Of a stretch of 64,000 nt of DNA, positions 27,354-35,449 are shown one piece after another; position 1 is the first letter of the stretch; every line of letters begins with the position of its first letter. The translations under genes were made by a program, and so were the position numbers. The DNA is taken from positions 123,880 to 187,879 of the forward strand of contig NZ_CANMEH010000007.1 in the NCBI RefSeq assembly GCF_947496875.1, in the 5' to 3' direction. This DNA comes from an uncultured Paracoccus sp. (GTDB lineage Bacteria; Pseudomonadota; Alphaproteobacteria; Rhodobacterales; Rhodobacteraceae). The notes beneath the pieces are model-generated. The model made no database searches. It was given only the letters and a program-made list of their open reading frames with translations, and was not told where the DNA came from.

Positions 27354-28306
27354 CACGCCATGCACGCCAGATTGCGCTGCCGGAGATCGGGGTGCGGGGC
27401 CAGGTTCGACTCTCGCAGGCGCATGTGCTGGTCGTCGGCGCGGGAGGGCTGGGGTCGCCCGCGATCATGTATCTGGCGGGTGCCGGAGTCGGTGCGATGA
27501 CCATCCTAGATCCGGACGGGGTCGAGACCTTGAACCTGCACCGCCAGCCGATCCATGCGGGCCGGGTAGGCCGGGGCAAGGCTGCATCGGCCGCGGCCTT
27601 CGTCGCCGCCCTCGACGGCGACATCAGCGTCACCGTGCGGCCTGAGGCGTTGACCCCGGCGAATGCCCGCGCCCTGATCGCCGAGGCGTCGATCGTGCTC
27701 GACTGCGCGGACAGCTTCGCAGTCAGCTACATTCTTTCGGATGCCTGCCTCGCGGCAGGCGTGGCGTTGATCTCGGCGTCGGCACTGGGCACGGGGGGCT
27801 ATGCCGGGGGCTTCTGCGGCGGCGCCCCGAGCCTGCGCGCGATCTTCCCCGACCTGCCGGACCGCGCCGCCACCTGCGCCACCGCCGGGATCATGGGGCC
27901 GATCGTCGGCATGCTCGGCGCCATGCAGGCGCAGATGGCACTATCGGTATTGCTGGGGCTTTCGCCCTCACCGCTGGGCCAGCTTGTGACGCTCGCGCCG
28001 GGGCTGCGCTGGGGCGGGTTTCGCTTCGACGGCGCCCTCGAGCCGGAGGGCGGGTTCCGCTTCATCGACCCGGACTGGATCGGCCCGGGCGACTGGGTGG
28101 TGGATCTGCGCGGGATGGACGAGGCCCCCGTTCCGGTCACGACCGATGCGCTGCGGGGCGACGCGGACGCGCCCCCCGCCCCACCCGTCGGCGCACGCGC
28201 GGTCTTCGCCTGCCGCAGCGGACTGCGGGCCTGGCGCGCTGCCCGTGCGACCGCCGCGCATTACCCCAACGAGATCGCCCTGATCGCCACCGGAGACACG
28301 ACATGA
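27350..28306 (+). CDS. thiF: ThiF/MoeB/HesA-family adenylyltransferase with rhodanese-like tail
   Basis: A 318-residue enzyme that adenylates ThiS. The nucleotide-binding VLVVGAGGLGSPAIMYLAGAG (about residues 25-45), DPDGVETLNLHRQ and DCADSFAVSY are present, and the catalytic-loop Cys lies in ATCATAGIMGP. The first zinc CxxC of MoeB/ThiF is absent (the segment reads GGAPSLRAIFPDLP), so the structural zinc site is probably missing. The last 60 residues end in a rhodanese-like loop, FACRSGLRAWRAA, which may help sulfur transfer. GTG start after GGAGG. Confidence 0.88.
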   Translation: MTRHARQIALPEIGVRGQVRLSQAHVLVVGAGGLGSPAIMYLAGAGVGAMTILDPDGVETLNLHRQPIHAGRVGRGKAASAAAFVAALDGDISVTVRPEALTPANARALIAEASIVLDCADSFAVSYILSDACLAAGVALISASALGTGGYAGGFCGGAPSLRAIFPDLPDRAATCATAGIMGPIVGMLGAMQAQMALSVLLGLSPSPLGQLVTLAPGLRWGGFRFDGALEPEGGFRFIDPDWIGPGDWVVDLRGMDEAPVPVTTDALRGDADAPPAPPVGARAVFACRSGLRAWRAARATAAHYPNEIALIATGDTT

Positions 28307-29250
28307 CCCCACTGTTCCGCAGCGCCTGCGCCGCCGCGCTGCTGCTGACCGCCAGCCCGGCGCTGGCCGCCGACAAGCTGACGCTGATGCTGGACTGGTT
28401 CGTGAACCCCGACCATGCGCCCATCATTCTGGCCGAGGAAAAGGGCTTCTTCGCCGACGCGGGCCTGGAGGTCGAGATCGTGTCCCCCGCCGATCCCGCC
28501 GACCCGCCGAAGCTGGTCGCGGCAGGCAAGGCTGACTTGGCCGTCGGCTATCAGCCGCAACTGCATCTGCAGGTCCATGAGGGGCTGCCGCTGGTTCGCG
28601 TGGGCACGCTGATCGGAACGCCGCTCAGCTGCCTCATGGTAAGGGAGGACGGACCGGTCAGGACCATGGCAGACCTTCAGGGCAAGAAGATCGGTTTCTC
28701 CGTCGGCGGAATCGAGCAGGCCGTCGTCGCCGGGCTGCTGAAGCACGCCGGGCTGACGCCCGGTGATGTCGAGATGGTCAATGTCAACTGGTCGCTGACG
28801 CCCGCGCTGATGTCGGGCCAGGTCGATGCGACCATCGGCGGCTTTCGCAACTTCGAACTGACGCAAATGAAGATCGCCGGCGGCGAGGGCAAGTGCTTTT
28901 TCGTGGAGGAGGAGGGCCTGCCCGCCTATGACGAGCTGATATTCGTGGCCCATCGCGACAACCTCTACCGTGACCGTATCAACCGCTTCCTCGGGGCGCT
29001 GGAACAGGCCACGCAATACATGCTGAACCATCCGGCAGACGCGAAGCGGCTGTTCGCGGGTCACGCTCCTGATCTCGGCGACGCGCTGAACACCGCCGCC
29101 TGGGACGACACCTTCGGCCGTTTCGCCACCTCGCCGGCGGCGCTCGATCATGGCCGCTATGCGCGCTTCGAGGCTTTCCTGCAGGAAGCCGGAATGGTCC
29201 CCGAGATTCTCCCGGTGGACGAGTTGGCGATCGATCCGGGGGCGGAATGA
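28303..29250 (+). CDS. thiY: Pyrimidine-precursor ABC transporter, substrate-binding protein
   Basis: A 315-residue periplasmic binding protein of the NMT1/THI5-like family. Signal peptide of about 23 residues, cut after ALA. The core MLDWFVNPDHAPIILAEEKGFF is typical of ThiY, which binds formylaminopyrimidine derived from degraded thiamine. It is part of a ThiXYZ importer encoded with tenA, giving a pyrimidine salvage route. ATGA overlaps link it to thiF and tenA. Unlike the other binding-protein genes of this window it has no downstream hairpin. Confidence 0.9.
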   Translation: MTPLFRSACAAALLLTASPALAADKLTLMLDWFVNPDHAPIILAEEKGFFADAGLEVEIVSPADPADPPKLVAAGKADLAVGYQPQLHLQVHEGLPLVRVGTLIGTPLSCLMVREDGPVRTMADLQGKKIGFSVGGIEQAVVAGLLKHAGLTPGDVEMVNVNWSLTPALMSGQVDATIGGFRNFELTQMKIAGGEGKCFFVEEEGLPAYDELIFVAHRDNLYRDRINRFLGALEQATQYMLNHPADAKRLFAGHAPDLGDALNTAAWDDTFGRFATSPAALDHGRYARFEAFLQEAGMVPEILPVDELAIDPGAE

Positions 29251-29738
29251 GCGCGTTGCCTGACGCCCCCCAATACGGTCGGTGCTTCACCGCTTGGCGG
29301 GATGCCAGCGCCGGCACATGGCACGACTGCACAACTTATGTCCTCGTCGAAGGGCTGCGCGAGGGGACGCTGTCGCGCGCGGCCTTTCTGACCTGTCTCA
29401 TGCAAGACTATCCCTTCCTCCTCCACTTCAGCCGTGACTGGGGGTTGTGGGTGGTCAAGGCCGCGACGCTGGACGAGATGCGCGCCTGCCTGGCGACCGT
29501 CCACCCCCTCGTGGACGGCGAGATGGCGTTGCATCTGGACGTCTGCGCGTCCGAGAGAATCGACGCCGCCGCGCGCGAGGCCGCGGAGGAATCGCCAGAG
29601 AACCTCGCCTATACGCATTTCGTTCTGGAAGCAGGCTATTCGGGCGACTTCCTGACCCTGCTTGCCGTGCTCGCGCCCTGCGTGGTATCCCGGGCCACGC
29701 GGCTTGAGGTCTCACTCCGGGGCCAAGACCGGGCATGA
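29247..29738 (+). CDS. tenA: TenA-like aminopyrimidine hydrolase, C-terminally truncated
   Basis: A 163-residue TenA; the family usually has about 215-230 residues. The N-terminal two thirds is normal: WHDCTTYVLVEGLREGTL, FLTCLMQDYPFLLHFSRDW, and ENLAYTHFVLEAGYSGDFL followed by LAPC with the catalytic Cys at about 145. After this Cys the sequence departs from the family (VVSRATRLEVSLRGQDRA) and stops. The last helices, which include the catalytic Glu equivalent to B. subtilis Glu205 and the aromatic lid, are missing. thiZ begins 4 bp before the stop. Activity is doubtful. Confidence 0.85.
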   Translation: MSALPDAPQYGRCFTAWRDASAGTWHDCTTYVLVEGLREGTLSRAAFLTCLMQDYPFLLHFSRDWGLWVVKAATLDEMRACLATVHPLVDGEMALHLDVCASERIDAAAREAAEESPENLAYTHFVLEAGYSGDFLTLLAVLAPCVVSRATRLEVSLRGQDRA

Positions 29739-30424
29739 CGGCGGCCCCGCGTTCGGTCCGCGTTACTGGCGAGGCGCCGGGGTTGTTCGCCCCCGTCGAC
29801 CTGACCTTGCCTCCTCTGAGCGTGACCTGCCTGCTGGGCGCCTCCGGCGTGGGAAAGTCCACCCTGCTCCGGCTGTTGGCTGGCCTTCCGACTGGTGTCG
29901 CGTTCCGCGGCAGGGTTGAACGCTTGCCGGCGGCGCTGATGGGGCAGGACGCGGGGCTATTGCCGTGGCTGACGGTGGCGCAGAACGTCGGTCTCGGCGC
30001 AAGGCTGCGGGGCGAGCCGGAGGCTCCTGCCCGGACCGCGAGGCTGATAGAGGCAGTGGGACTGGAGGGTTCCGCTGGCCGCCTGCCGGCGCAACTCTCG
30101 GGCGGGCAGAGGCAGCGGGTTGCGCTGGCGCGCACCCTGGCCGAGGACAGGCCGCTGGTGCTTCTCGACGAGCCGTTTTCGGCGCTCGACGTGCGGCTGC
30201 GGCTGCTGATCGGCGACATGGCAGTGCGGCTGCTTACGGGTCGCACGGTGCTGATCGTCACCCATGACCCCGCGGAAGCGGCAAGGCTGGGCGACCGGAT
30301 CGTCGTCATGACGCCCGAGGGACTCTCCGAGCAGCCTCCGCCCCGAGGCCCCATTCCCCGCCGCCACGACGCGCCCGATGTGCTGGCCACACAGGCCAGG
30401 CTGACCGGCAGGCTGATCGCGTGA
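29735..30424 (+). CDS. thiZ: Pyrimidine-precursor ABC transporter, ATP-binding protein
   Basis: A 229-residue ABC ATPase with Walker A GASGVGKSTLL (about residues 34-44), signature LSGGQRQRVALA, Walker B VLLDEPFSALD and a switch His in VTHDPAEAARLGD. It pairs with ThiX and ThiY. ATGA overlaps with tenA and thiX show tight coupling. Confidence 0.9.
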   Translation: MTAAPRSVRVTGEAPGLFAPVDLTLPPLSVTCLLGASGVGKSTLLRLLAGLPTGVAFRGRVERLPAALMGQDAGLLPWLTVAQNVGLGARLRGEPEAPARTARLIEAVGLEGSAGRLPAQLSGGQRQRVALARTLAEDRPLVLLDEPFSALDVRLRLLIGDMAVRLLTGRTVLIVTHDPAEAARLGDRIVVMTPEGLSEQPPPRGPIPRRHDAPDVLATQARLTGRLIA

Positions 30425-31155
30425 CGAGGGCGGCTCTGGGGATGCTTGCAGTGCTGGCGCTGTGGCAGGCGGCGGTGTGGTTGACCGGGCTGCCGACCTA
30501 TCTCCTGCCGGGTCCCAGGCCGGTGATGCAGGCACTGATCGCCTCGCGAACAGCGATCGCGCAGGCCGCCGCATATACGGCGGGCGAGACGCTGATCGGC
30601 TTGGCGCTTGGTGCGACACTGGGGATCGCCCTTGCGCTGGCGATGGCGACGTGGAGACCAGTGGGCCGGGCGCTCGCCCCCGCGCTGATCGTCAGCCAGG
30701 CGATCCCGATCTTCGCGTTGGCGCCGATCCTGACGCTCTGGCTCGGCTTTGGCCTCGCGCCCAAGATCGCCATGGTGGTGCTGATCGTGTTCGTGCCTGT
30801 GACCCAGGCGCTCTACGACGGGCTGATGGCGCCGCCGGCGGCGCAGATGGACGTGGCTCTCACGATGGGGCCCTCGCGCTGCGCAATGCTGCGCCATCTG
30901 CGCCTGCCCGCGGCGCTGCCAAGGCTGGCTTCCGGCGTCAGGTTGGGAGCGATCTATGCTCCGGTAGGCGCCGTCATTGGCGAATGGATCGGCGGCGCGC
31001 GCGGGCTCGGCGCGCTGATGCTCCAAGCCAACGGTCGGATGAAGACTGACCTGATGTTCGCCGCTCTCATCGTGGTCGTGGCGCTGTCGCTTGCCCTGTA
31101 TGCGACGGTCGATCGAATGCTTGCACGGTTTCTGGTCCGCCGCGGATTCTGCTGA
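30421..31155 (+). CDS. thiX: Pyrimidine-precursor ABC transporter, permease
   Basis: A 244-residue permease with about six helices and the EAA-type loop around MDVALTMGPSRCAMLRHLRLP near residue 145. The N terminus resembles other ThiX/SsuC-type permeases. GTG start overlapping the thiZ stop. It is the last gene of the thiamine operon. Confidence 0.9.
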   Translation: MTRAALGMLAVLALWQAAVWLTGLPTYLLPGPRPVMQALIASRTAIAQAAAYTAGETLIGLALGATLGIALALAMATWRPVGRALAPALIVSQAIPIFALAPILTLWLGFGLAPKIAMVVLIVFVPVTQALYDGLMAPPAAQMDVALTMGPSRCAMLRHLRLPAALPRLASGVRLGAIYAPVGAVIGEWIGGARGLGALMLQANGRMKTDLMFAALIVVVALSLALYATVDRMLARFLVRRGFC

Positions 31156-31177
31156 AAACCGCCGTGCGAATGAAGCG

Positions 31178-31411
31178 TCTGGAATCGTGTTGCCGCGGGA
31201 CGGGCTCTGGTTCAAGGCAGAGATGGCAGGGCAGCGACCACCGTTCTCGTCCGGATGGATCCAGGACAAGCTTCTGGCGCAAGGCGCGCTCGACGGGTTG
31301 AACGAAGAGGCGCGGGCGATCCTGCTGGCTATGGTCAACACCGGCGGGCGGCCGTCCGAGATCGCGAACCTGACGGCTGTTCGCAGGCGCGAGACCGCCG
31401 CCCGTTCGTGA
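31178..31411 (+). pseudogene. Tyrosine recombinase (integrase) fragment
   Basis: About 75 residues, open without a convincing start of its own, carry the middle of a phage-type integrase: FSSGWIQDKLLAQGALDGLN, then EARAILLAMVNTGGRPSEIANLT, in which the Arg of GGRPSEI is the first catalytic Arg. After LTAV the similarity ends and the frame closes at 31411; the second catalytic block and Tyr are missing. It is a mobile-element scar directly behind the thiamine operon. Confidence 0.65.
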
Positions 31412-31790
31412 TGACGCGAGATCCTTGTCCTTCAGGACATCTGCGACAGCCTGTGAGACGATGCGGACGAGCCCAATGCTACGCGGGCTGCCTAACGTCA
31501 CAAACGACGTTGTGACGCCTTCTTGACGAGCAGGTTGCAGTGCTTGTCACAGCGACGCGTGTCTAAGCAGACGGGCAAGGACGAGCTTGATGCGGCTCGC
31601 GGGGGAGCCGCATCGACGGTGACTGGTCGGAACCTCGTGGCTAACGAGCGGGGTGGACTGTTCCACACGCAGTGCGATGGGTCCGGCCGGCGACCGATGT
31701 GAGGCGGTGCTAAGCGGGGTGGAATAAGCTCCTCTGGCCGGGTCCATGGCGCTGTGGCGCCTCGTCACGCTCCCCCAGAATATGCGCCGG
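31412..31790. other. Intergenic stretch with repeat copy, behind integrase fragment
   Basis: 379 bp without a gene I can support. It holds the second copy of GGGCAAGGACGAGCTTG (31573-31589) and an inverted pair TGCGGCTC / GAGCCGCA (about 31591-31610). The composition and repeats suggest leftover mobile-element sequence. Confidence 0.4.
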
Positions 31791-32405
31791 TCACCTTAGC
31801 ACGTAATCGACCTGCGAGCCGTCTTCGGCGGTGAAGCGGACATGGACAAGGGTTGCACCGTCATACCACAGGTCACGATCCAATCCGCCGCGCAGCGCAT
31901 AATGGGTGGCCCGGACAGTGCCCGACCCGGTCGTGACGGTGTCGAGCCCCAGGCTGCTGACGCTGATCGCATCGGTGCTGCCGTCTATGGTGTTCAGGAC
32001 CTGCGATGACTGCACGATATCCGCGTTCCACAGGCTGGCCGGGATCAGCGAGGTGGCACCCAAGGTGATGTCATGGGCGGTGCCGTTGTCATCGGTGCGC
32101 GAGGTCAGCCCGGCCAGATGTCCGCCGCGCCACGTCTCGGTGCTGGCCTGCGTGAAGCGATAGGCACTGACGCCGACTACCGGCAGTTTGACCGATACAT
32201 CGGTGGCGATGCCTACGGTCAGATCATTGCCGGCGCCGCGAAACGTCACGACATAGTCGCCGATGTCGCGGCCCTTGCGGATGACGTCAAAGGCCAGCCG
32301 GCCGGAGGCCGGCACGCTGCCGGCGGGGGCGGCGATTGCCGCCGGGGCCAGCGCAGCCAAGGTCAAGCTAGCAATCGTGGTCAGAAGGGGAAGGGTGCGG
32401 GTCAT
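31791..32405 (-). CDS. Secreted DUF6134-family protein
   Basis: A 204-residue protein with a signal peptide (about 25 residues, cut after AIA). The mature part is beta-rich (FDVIRKGRDIGDYVVTF, ETWRGGHLAGLTSRTDDNG, VRATHYALRGGLDRDLWYD), resembling a lipid- or polymer-binding beta barrel, and fits the DUF6134 family as I remember it. ATG 32405 is chosen because GGAG lies six bases upstream; ATG 32417 is an alternative. Last gene of a five-gene operon; a role in exporting or binding the operon product is only a guess. Confidence 0.75.
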   Translation of the reverse strand: MTRTLPLLTTIASLTLAALAPAAIAAPAGSVPASGRLAFDVIRKGRDIGDYVVTFRGAGNDLTVGIATDVSVKLPVVGVSAYRFTQASTETWRGGHLAGLTSRTDDNGTAHDITLGATSLIPASLWNADIVQSSQVLNTIDGSTDAISVSSLGLDTVTTGSGTVRATHYALRGGLDRDLWYDGATLVHVRFTAEDGSQVDYVLR

Positions 32406-32418
32406 TTGCGTCTCCATG

Positions 32419-33282
32419 TCAGATCATGCCCATGCCGATGAACAGGTTGCGGTTCGCGTCCGCGATGGCGCGGCGGCCATGCATCACGCGGGTGTTGTCC
32501 AGAACGGCAATGTCGCCGTCCTGCCAGTTGATCTCGTGGGTGACCTCTTCGGCCCGATCGCGGATCTCCTCGATCTCGTCCGGGGCCACATCGGTTCCGT
32601 CGGCCATCGCATAGCGCGGCGGCTGATAGTTGTGGGACGGGCCCAGGATCGCATTGGCAAAGCCGCGAGCCCCGCCGCCGAAAGCTGATGGGCGCACCGG
32701 ATCGACGGTCAGCCGATAGGTCAGCGTTCCGTCGTCATGCAGGTCGAAGTCCTGGTCGGGGATGGCGGCCTTGAATTGCATGACGTGTTCCAACGTCACC
32801 TCGCCCGGCTCCGAGATGGCGGGGTGCTCGTTGGCTAGATAGCGTTTCCACAACGCCTCGGGCAGAAGGCGCTCGACTGTCATGCGCTGCGACCAGCGCG
32901 CCCTCAGCTCGTCGTCGAAACGGTCCCAGACGGCGCGCCCGTCGCAGATCGTGGTCTGGGAGCCTTCGAAGGCAGCGTTCTGCGAAAAGAAAGCTACTAT
33001 GTCGGGGCATCGGGGGCTGTTGCCGTTCTCGATATGCAGGCCGATCGGGCCAAGGCCCGCATCGACCATCTGTGTGGTCGCGGTCGCGTGTTTGCGGGCC
33101 GGGTCGAAGGTCACGCGGCGGCAGAGGGTGGTGACGAGGGCCGAAAAGTCCTCCATCTCGGGGTCGAATCCGCGCAGCAGCGTCCAGCCGTCGCGGGCCA
33201 GATCGTCGCGGACCCGGTTCAGCAGGGCGGGATCGGCGAGGCCCCCCGGGTGATCTCTGTGGCGCAGGATGTTGTAGGTCAT
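32419..33282 (-). CDS. TauD/TfdA-type Fe(II)/2-oxoglutarate dioxygenase
   Basis: A 287-residue protein with the TauD-fold metal site: H83-x-E85 in GLHIENGN and the distal His at about 268 in NTRVMHGRR, followed by the Arg that binds 2-oxoglutarate. Use of Glu rather than Asp in the HxD/E motif is permitted in this fold. ATG 33282 has GAGG six bases upstream; ATG 33294, overlapping the SDR stop, is an alternative. It should hydroxylate, desaturate or otherwise oxidise a small organic acid or amide made by its operon partners. Confidence 0.85.
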   Translation of the reverse strand: MTYNILRHRDHPGGLADPALLNRVRDDLARDGWTLLRGFDPEMEDFSALVTTLCRRVTFDPARKHATATTQMVDAGLGPIGLHIENGNSPRCPDIVAFFSQNAAFEGSQTTICDGRAVWDRFDDELRARWSQRMTVERLLPEALWKRYLANEHPAISEPGEVTLEHVMQFKAAIPDQDFDLHDDGTLTYRLTVDPVRPSAFGGGARGFANAILGPSHNYQPPRYAMADGTDVAPDEIEEIRDRAEEVTHEINWQDGDIAVLDNTRVMHGRRAIADANRNLFIGMGMI

Positions 33283-33290
33283 GGATATCC

Positions 33291-34079
33291 TCATGGTCGG
33301 GAAAGGCTGCCGCGGGCGGCGGCAATCACCGTCGGGTCGCGGGCGAGACGGATCAGCACACGGTCGACGATCGACGGACGCAGGCGCTGGATGGCGACGA
33401 ACAGACGCTCGCGCGAAGCGGGCAACTGTTCGCGCTGACGCGTGGCAATGGCGCGCCACGCATGGGCGGCGACGGCCTCGGGAGTGTCCAGCGCCATGGC
33501 CATCGGGCCGACCAGGCGGGCAAAGCCTTGTGCCGCCTGCGTCTGTGTGGCGCGGGGCGCCAGATAGGTGACGGCGATCCCGCGCGGCGCAAGCTCCCGC
33601 CGCAGCGCGTCCGAGAAGCCCCGCAGGGCAAACTTCGACGCGGAATAGGCGGCAAAATAGGGGAATGCGATGTCCCCGAACACCGACCCCACGTTGACGA
33701 CCTGCCCCCGGCTCGCGGTCAAGGGGCCTAGAAGATCGCGCGTCAGTGCAATGGGCGCGGCGACGTTCAGCGCCAAGGTCGCTGCGATGTCGCCGTCCTC
33801 CAGCACGTTCAGGGCGCCCGATGGGACGACCCCCGCGTTGTTTATGAGAATGTCCAGCCTGGCTTCCGTAGCCGCCGCCGCGATGGCTGCGCGCCCCTTG
33901 ACGGTGGTCACGTCGGCGGTCAGGACCCGGGCGTCGCGCAACCCTGTCGCGGTCTGCGCCAGCGGTTCTGGCCGGCGGCCGACCAAGATCACGCGGTGAC
34001 CATGCCGGTCCGCTTCGACAGCCAGCGCTCGCCCGATGCCCGATCCGGCACCGGTTATCAGGACCGTTCGGCGTGTCAT
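33291..34079 (-). CDS. Short-chain dehydrogenase/reductase
   Basis: A 262-residue classical SDR. Cofactor motif LITGAGSGIGRAL at residues 6-18, NNAG near 87, catalytic Ser in VNVGSVFG and YxxxK in AAYSASKFAL near 155. The Arg residues after strand 2 (GRRPEP) suggest NADP(H). The start overlaps the stop of the AMP-ligase gene by 4 bp. Probable ketone or aldehyde reductase in the pathway. Confidence 0.9.
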   Translation of the reverse strand: MTRRTVLITGAGSGIGRALAVEADRHGHRVILVGRRPEPLAQTATGLRDARVLTADVTTVKGRAAIAAAATEARLDILINNAGVVPSGALNVLEDGDIAATLALNVAAPIALTRDLLGPLTASRGQVVNVGSVFGDIAFPYFAAYSASKFALRGFSDALRRELAPRGIAVTYLAPRATQTQAAQGFARLVGPMAMALDTPEAVAAHAWRAIATRQREQLPASRERLFVAIQRLRPSIVDRVLIRLARDPTVIAAARGSLSRP

Positions 34080-35449
34080 GCTGCTACCCCGGGTGTGGGG
34101 ACGGGCATCAGCGCGCCGGCGGCACTGGCGATCTGGCGCGCGACCTGCCGGTCGGCCGTGCCCGAGGCTCGGATCAGCCCTGCATGGCGCGGGTCGGCCA
34201 TGACCAGTGCCTCGGGACGGGCATAGGGCGGTAATTGCACCAGCCGCGCGACAAGCGCCCCCATGTCGGGGGCAGCGGTTGCCGCAAGCACTAGGACCAG
34301 CCGGTCGTCGGACAGAAGGACCAGGGCCGCGGCAGGCACGGCCGGGTCGGCCAAGGCCGCGGCCTCGACCCATTCCGGGGCGATGTTGCGCCCCGAGGCG
34401 CGAAGAATCATCGCGTCACGGCGTCCCATGACGACCAGGCGGCCCTCCTCGATGCGGCCCAGATCGCCAGTCCGCCATGCCCCCGAATGGGGCGTGCCAT
34501 CCAGATACCCGGACATGACGGTCGGCCCTCCGACGACGATCTCGCCATCGTCGATCCGCAGATCGACGCCCTCGACAGGCACCATGGCAGACCCGCCTTG
34601 CGCGTCGGCAGGCGTCATGGCGACGACCGAGCAGGCCTCGGACAGGCCATAACCTTCGCCCACGGGCAGACCCAGTGTCCGCGCCTCGGCGATCAGGGAA
34701 GGCGAGACGGGCGCACCACCTACGGCGACATAGCGCAGACCGTCGGGAGCGCGCACCCCGCCTCGCAGCGCCGCGACCCACAGCGTTAGCTGGCGCGGGG
34801 CCAGCACGGTCGCCGTGGGGCGGAACAGGGTCGCCATTCGCGCTAGCTTCCGCCCGTCACCGGTGAACAGGCCAGTAGCGTCCGGGGGGCAGATGATCGT
34901 CTCGGCGCCTGCCAGGATCGGCAGGAAAATTCCGCAGATTTGTTCCAGCAGCTGGGCCTGCGGCAGGACCGACAGATAGCGGTCCTCCGGGCCCGCACCG
35001 ATAACCTGCGCCAGTCCAAAGGCAGAGGCCGTCAGCTGCCGGTCGCCCAGCACGACCCCCTTGGGCCGCCCCGTGGTCCCCGAGGTATAGATGACCCGTT
35101 CGGCCCCGCCTGAATAGGCCAGAGGCTGCGAACGGCTCATCCGCGGCAGCCGATCCACAAGGGTCGCGCCGGAATCCCGCAGCAGATGCGCTATCTGGCC
35201 GGCCGAGAAGAAGCCCGGCACCGGCACGACGCTGCATCCGGCCAGCGTGGCGGCCAGATCGCCGATCACATAATTAAGGCCCGTCAGGCGCAGCCCCACC
35301 CTGCGCGGGCCGGCGGCGAAGCCCGCTGCGGCGCGGGCGATGGCCTCTGCCAGTTCGGCCCAGCTGACGCTGCGTGCGCCATCGCGGAAAGCCCTCGCGT
35401 CCGGGCGGTCCTCTGCATGGCGGGCGAGCGCGTTGAAGATCGGTGTCAT
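34076..35449 (-). CDS. AMP-binding (ANL superfamily) acyl-ligase-like protein with altered A10 motif
   Basis: A 457-residue adenylating-enzyme homologue, shorter than typical acyl-CoA ligases (500-560). Motif A3 is YTSGTTGRPKG at about residues 121-131, A5 is GEGYGLSEACSV, A7 is WRTGDLGRIEEG, A8 is GRRDAMILRASGRNIAPEW. In the C-terminal lid, where A10 normally reads GK, the sequence is RASGTADRQ, with Thr at about 431 in place of the adenylation Lys. It may therefore use a preformed adenylate or have an unusual lid. Coupled by 4-bp overlaps to both neighbours. Confidence 0.85.
   Translation of the reverse strand: MTPIFNALARHAEDRPDARAFRDGARSVSWAELAEAIARAAAGFAAGPRRVGLRLTGLNYVIGDLAATLAGCSVVPVPGFFSAGQIAHLLRDSGATLVDRLPRMSRSQPLAYSGGAERVIYTSGTTGRPKGVVLGDRQLTASAFGLAQVIGAGPEDRYLSVLPQAQLLEQICGIFLPILAGAETIICPPDATGLFTGDGRKLARMATLFRPTATVLAPRQLTLWVAALRGGVRAPDGLRYVAVGGAPVSPSLIAEARTLGLPVGEGYGLSEACSVVAMTPADAQGGSAMVPVEGVDLRIDDGEIVVGGPTVMSGYLDGTPHSGAWRTGDLGRIEEGRLVVMGRRDAMILRASGRNIAPEWVEAAALADPAVPAAALVLLSDDRLVLVLAATAAPDMGALVARLVQLPPYARPEALVMADPRHAGLIRASGTADRQVARQIASAAGALMPVPTPGVAA

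Noticed and set aside
30421..31155. thiX as a sulfonate or taurine permease (ssuC/tauC)
   Set aside because: The permease class is the same, but position behind thiY and thiZ in a TPP-riboswitch operon decides for pyrimidine precursor uptake.
31591..31610. TGCGGCTC/GAGCCGCA inverted pair as terminator of thiX
   Set aside because: It lies more than 430 bp after thiX, behind the integrase fragment, so it is more likely mobile-element residue.
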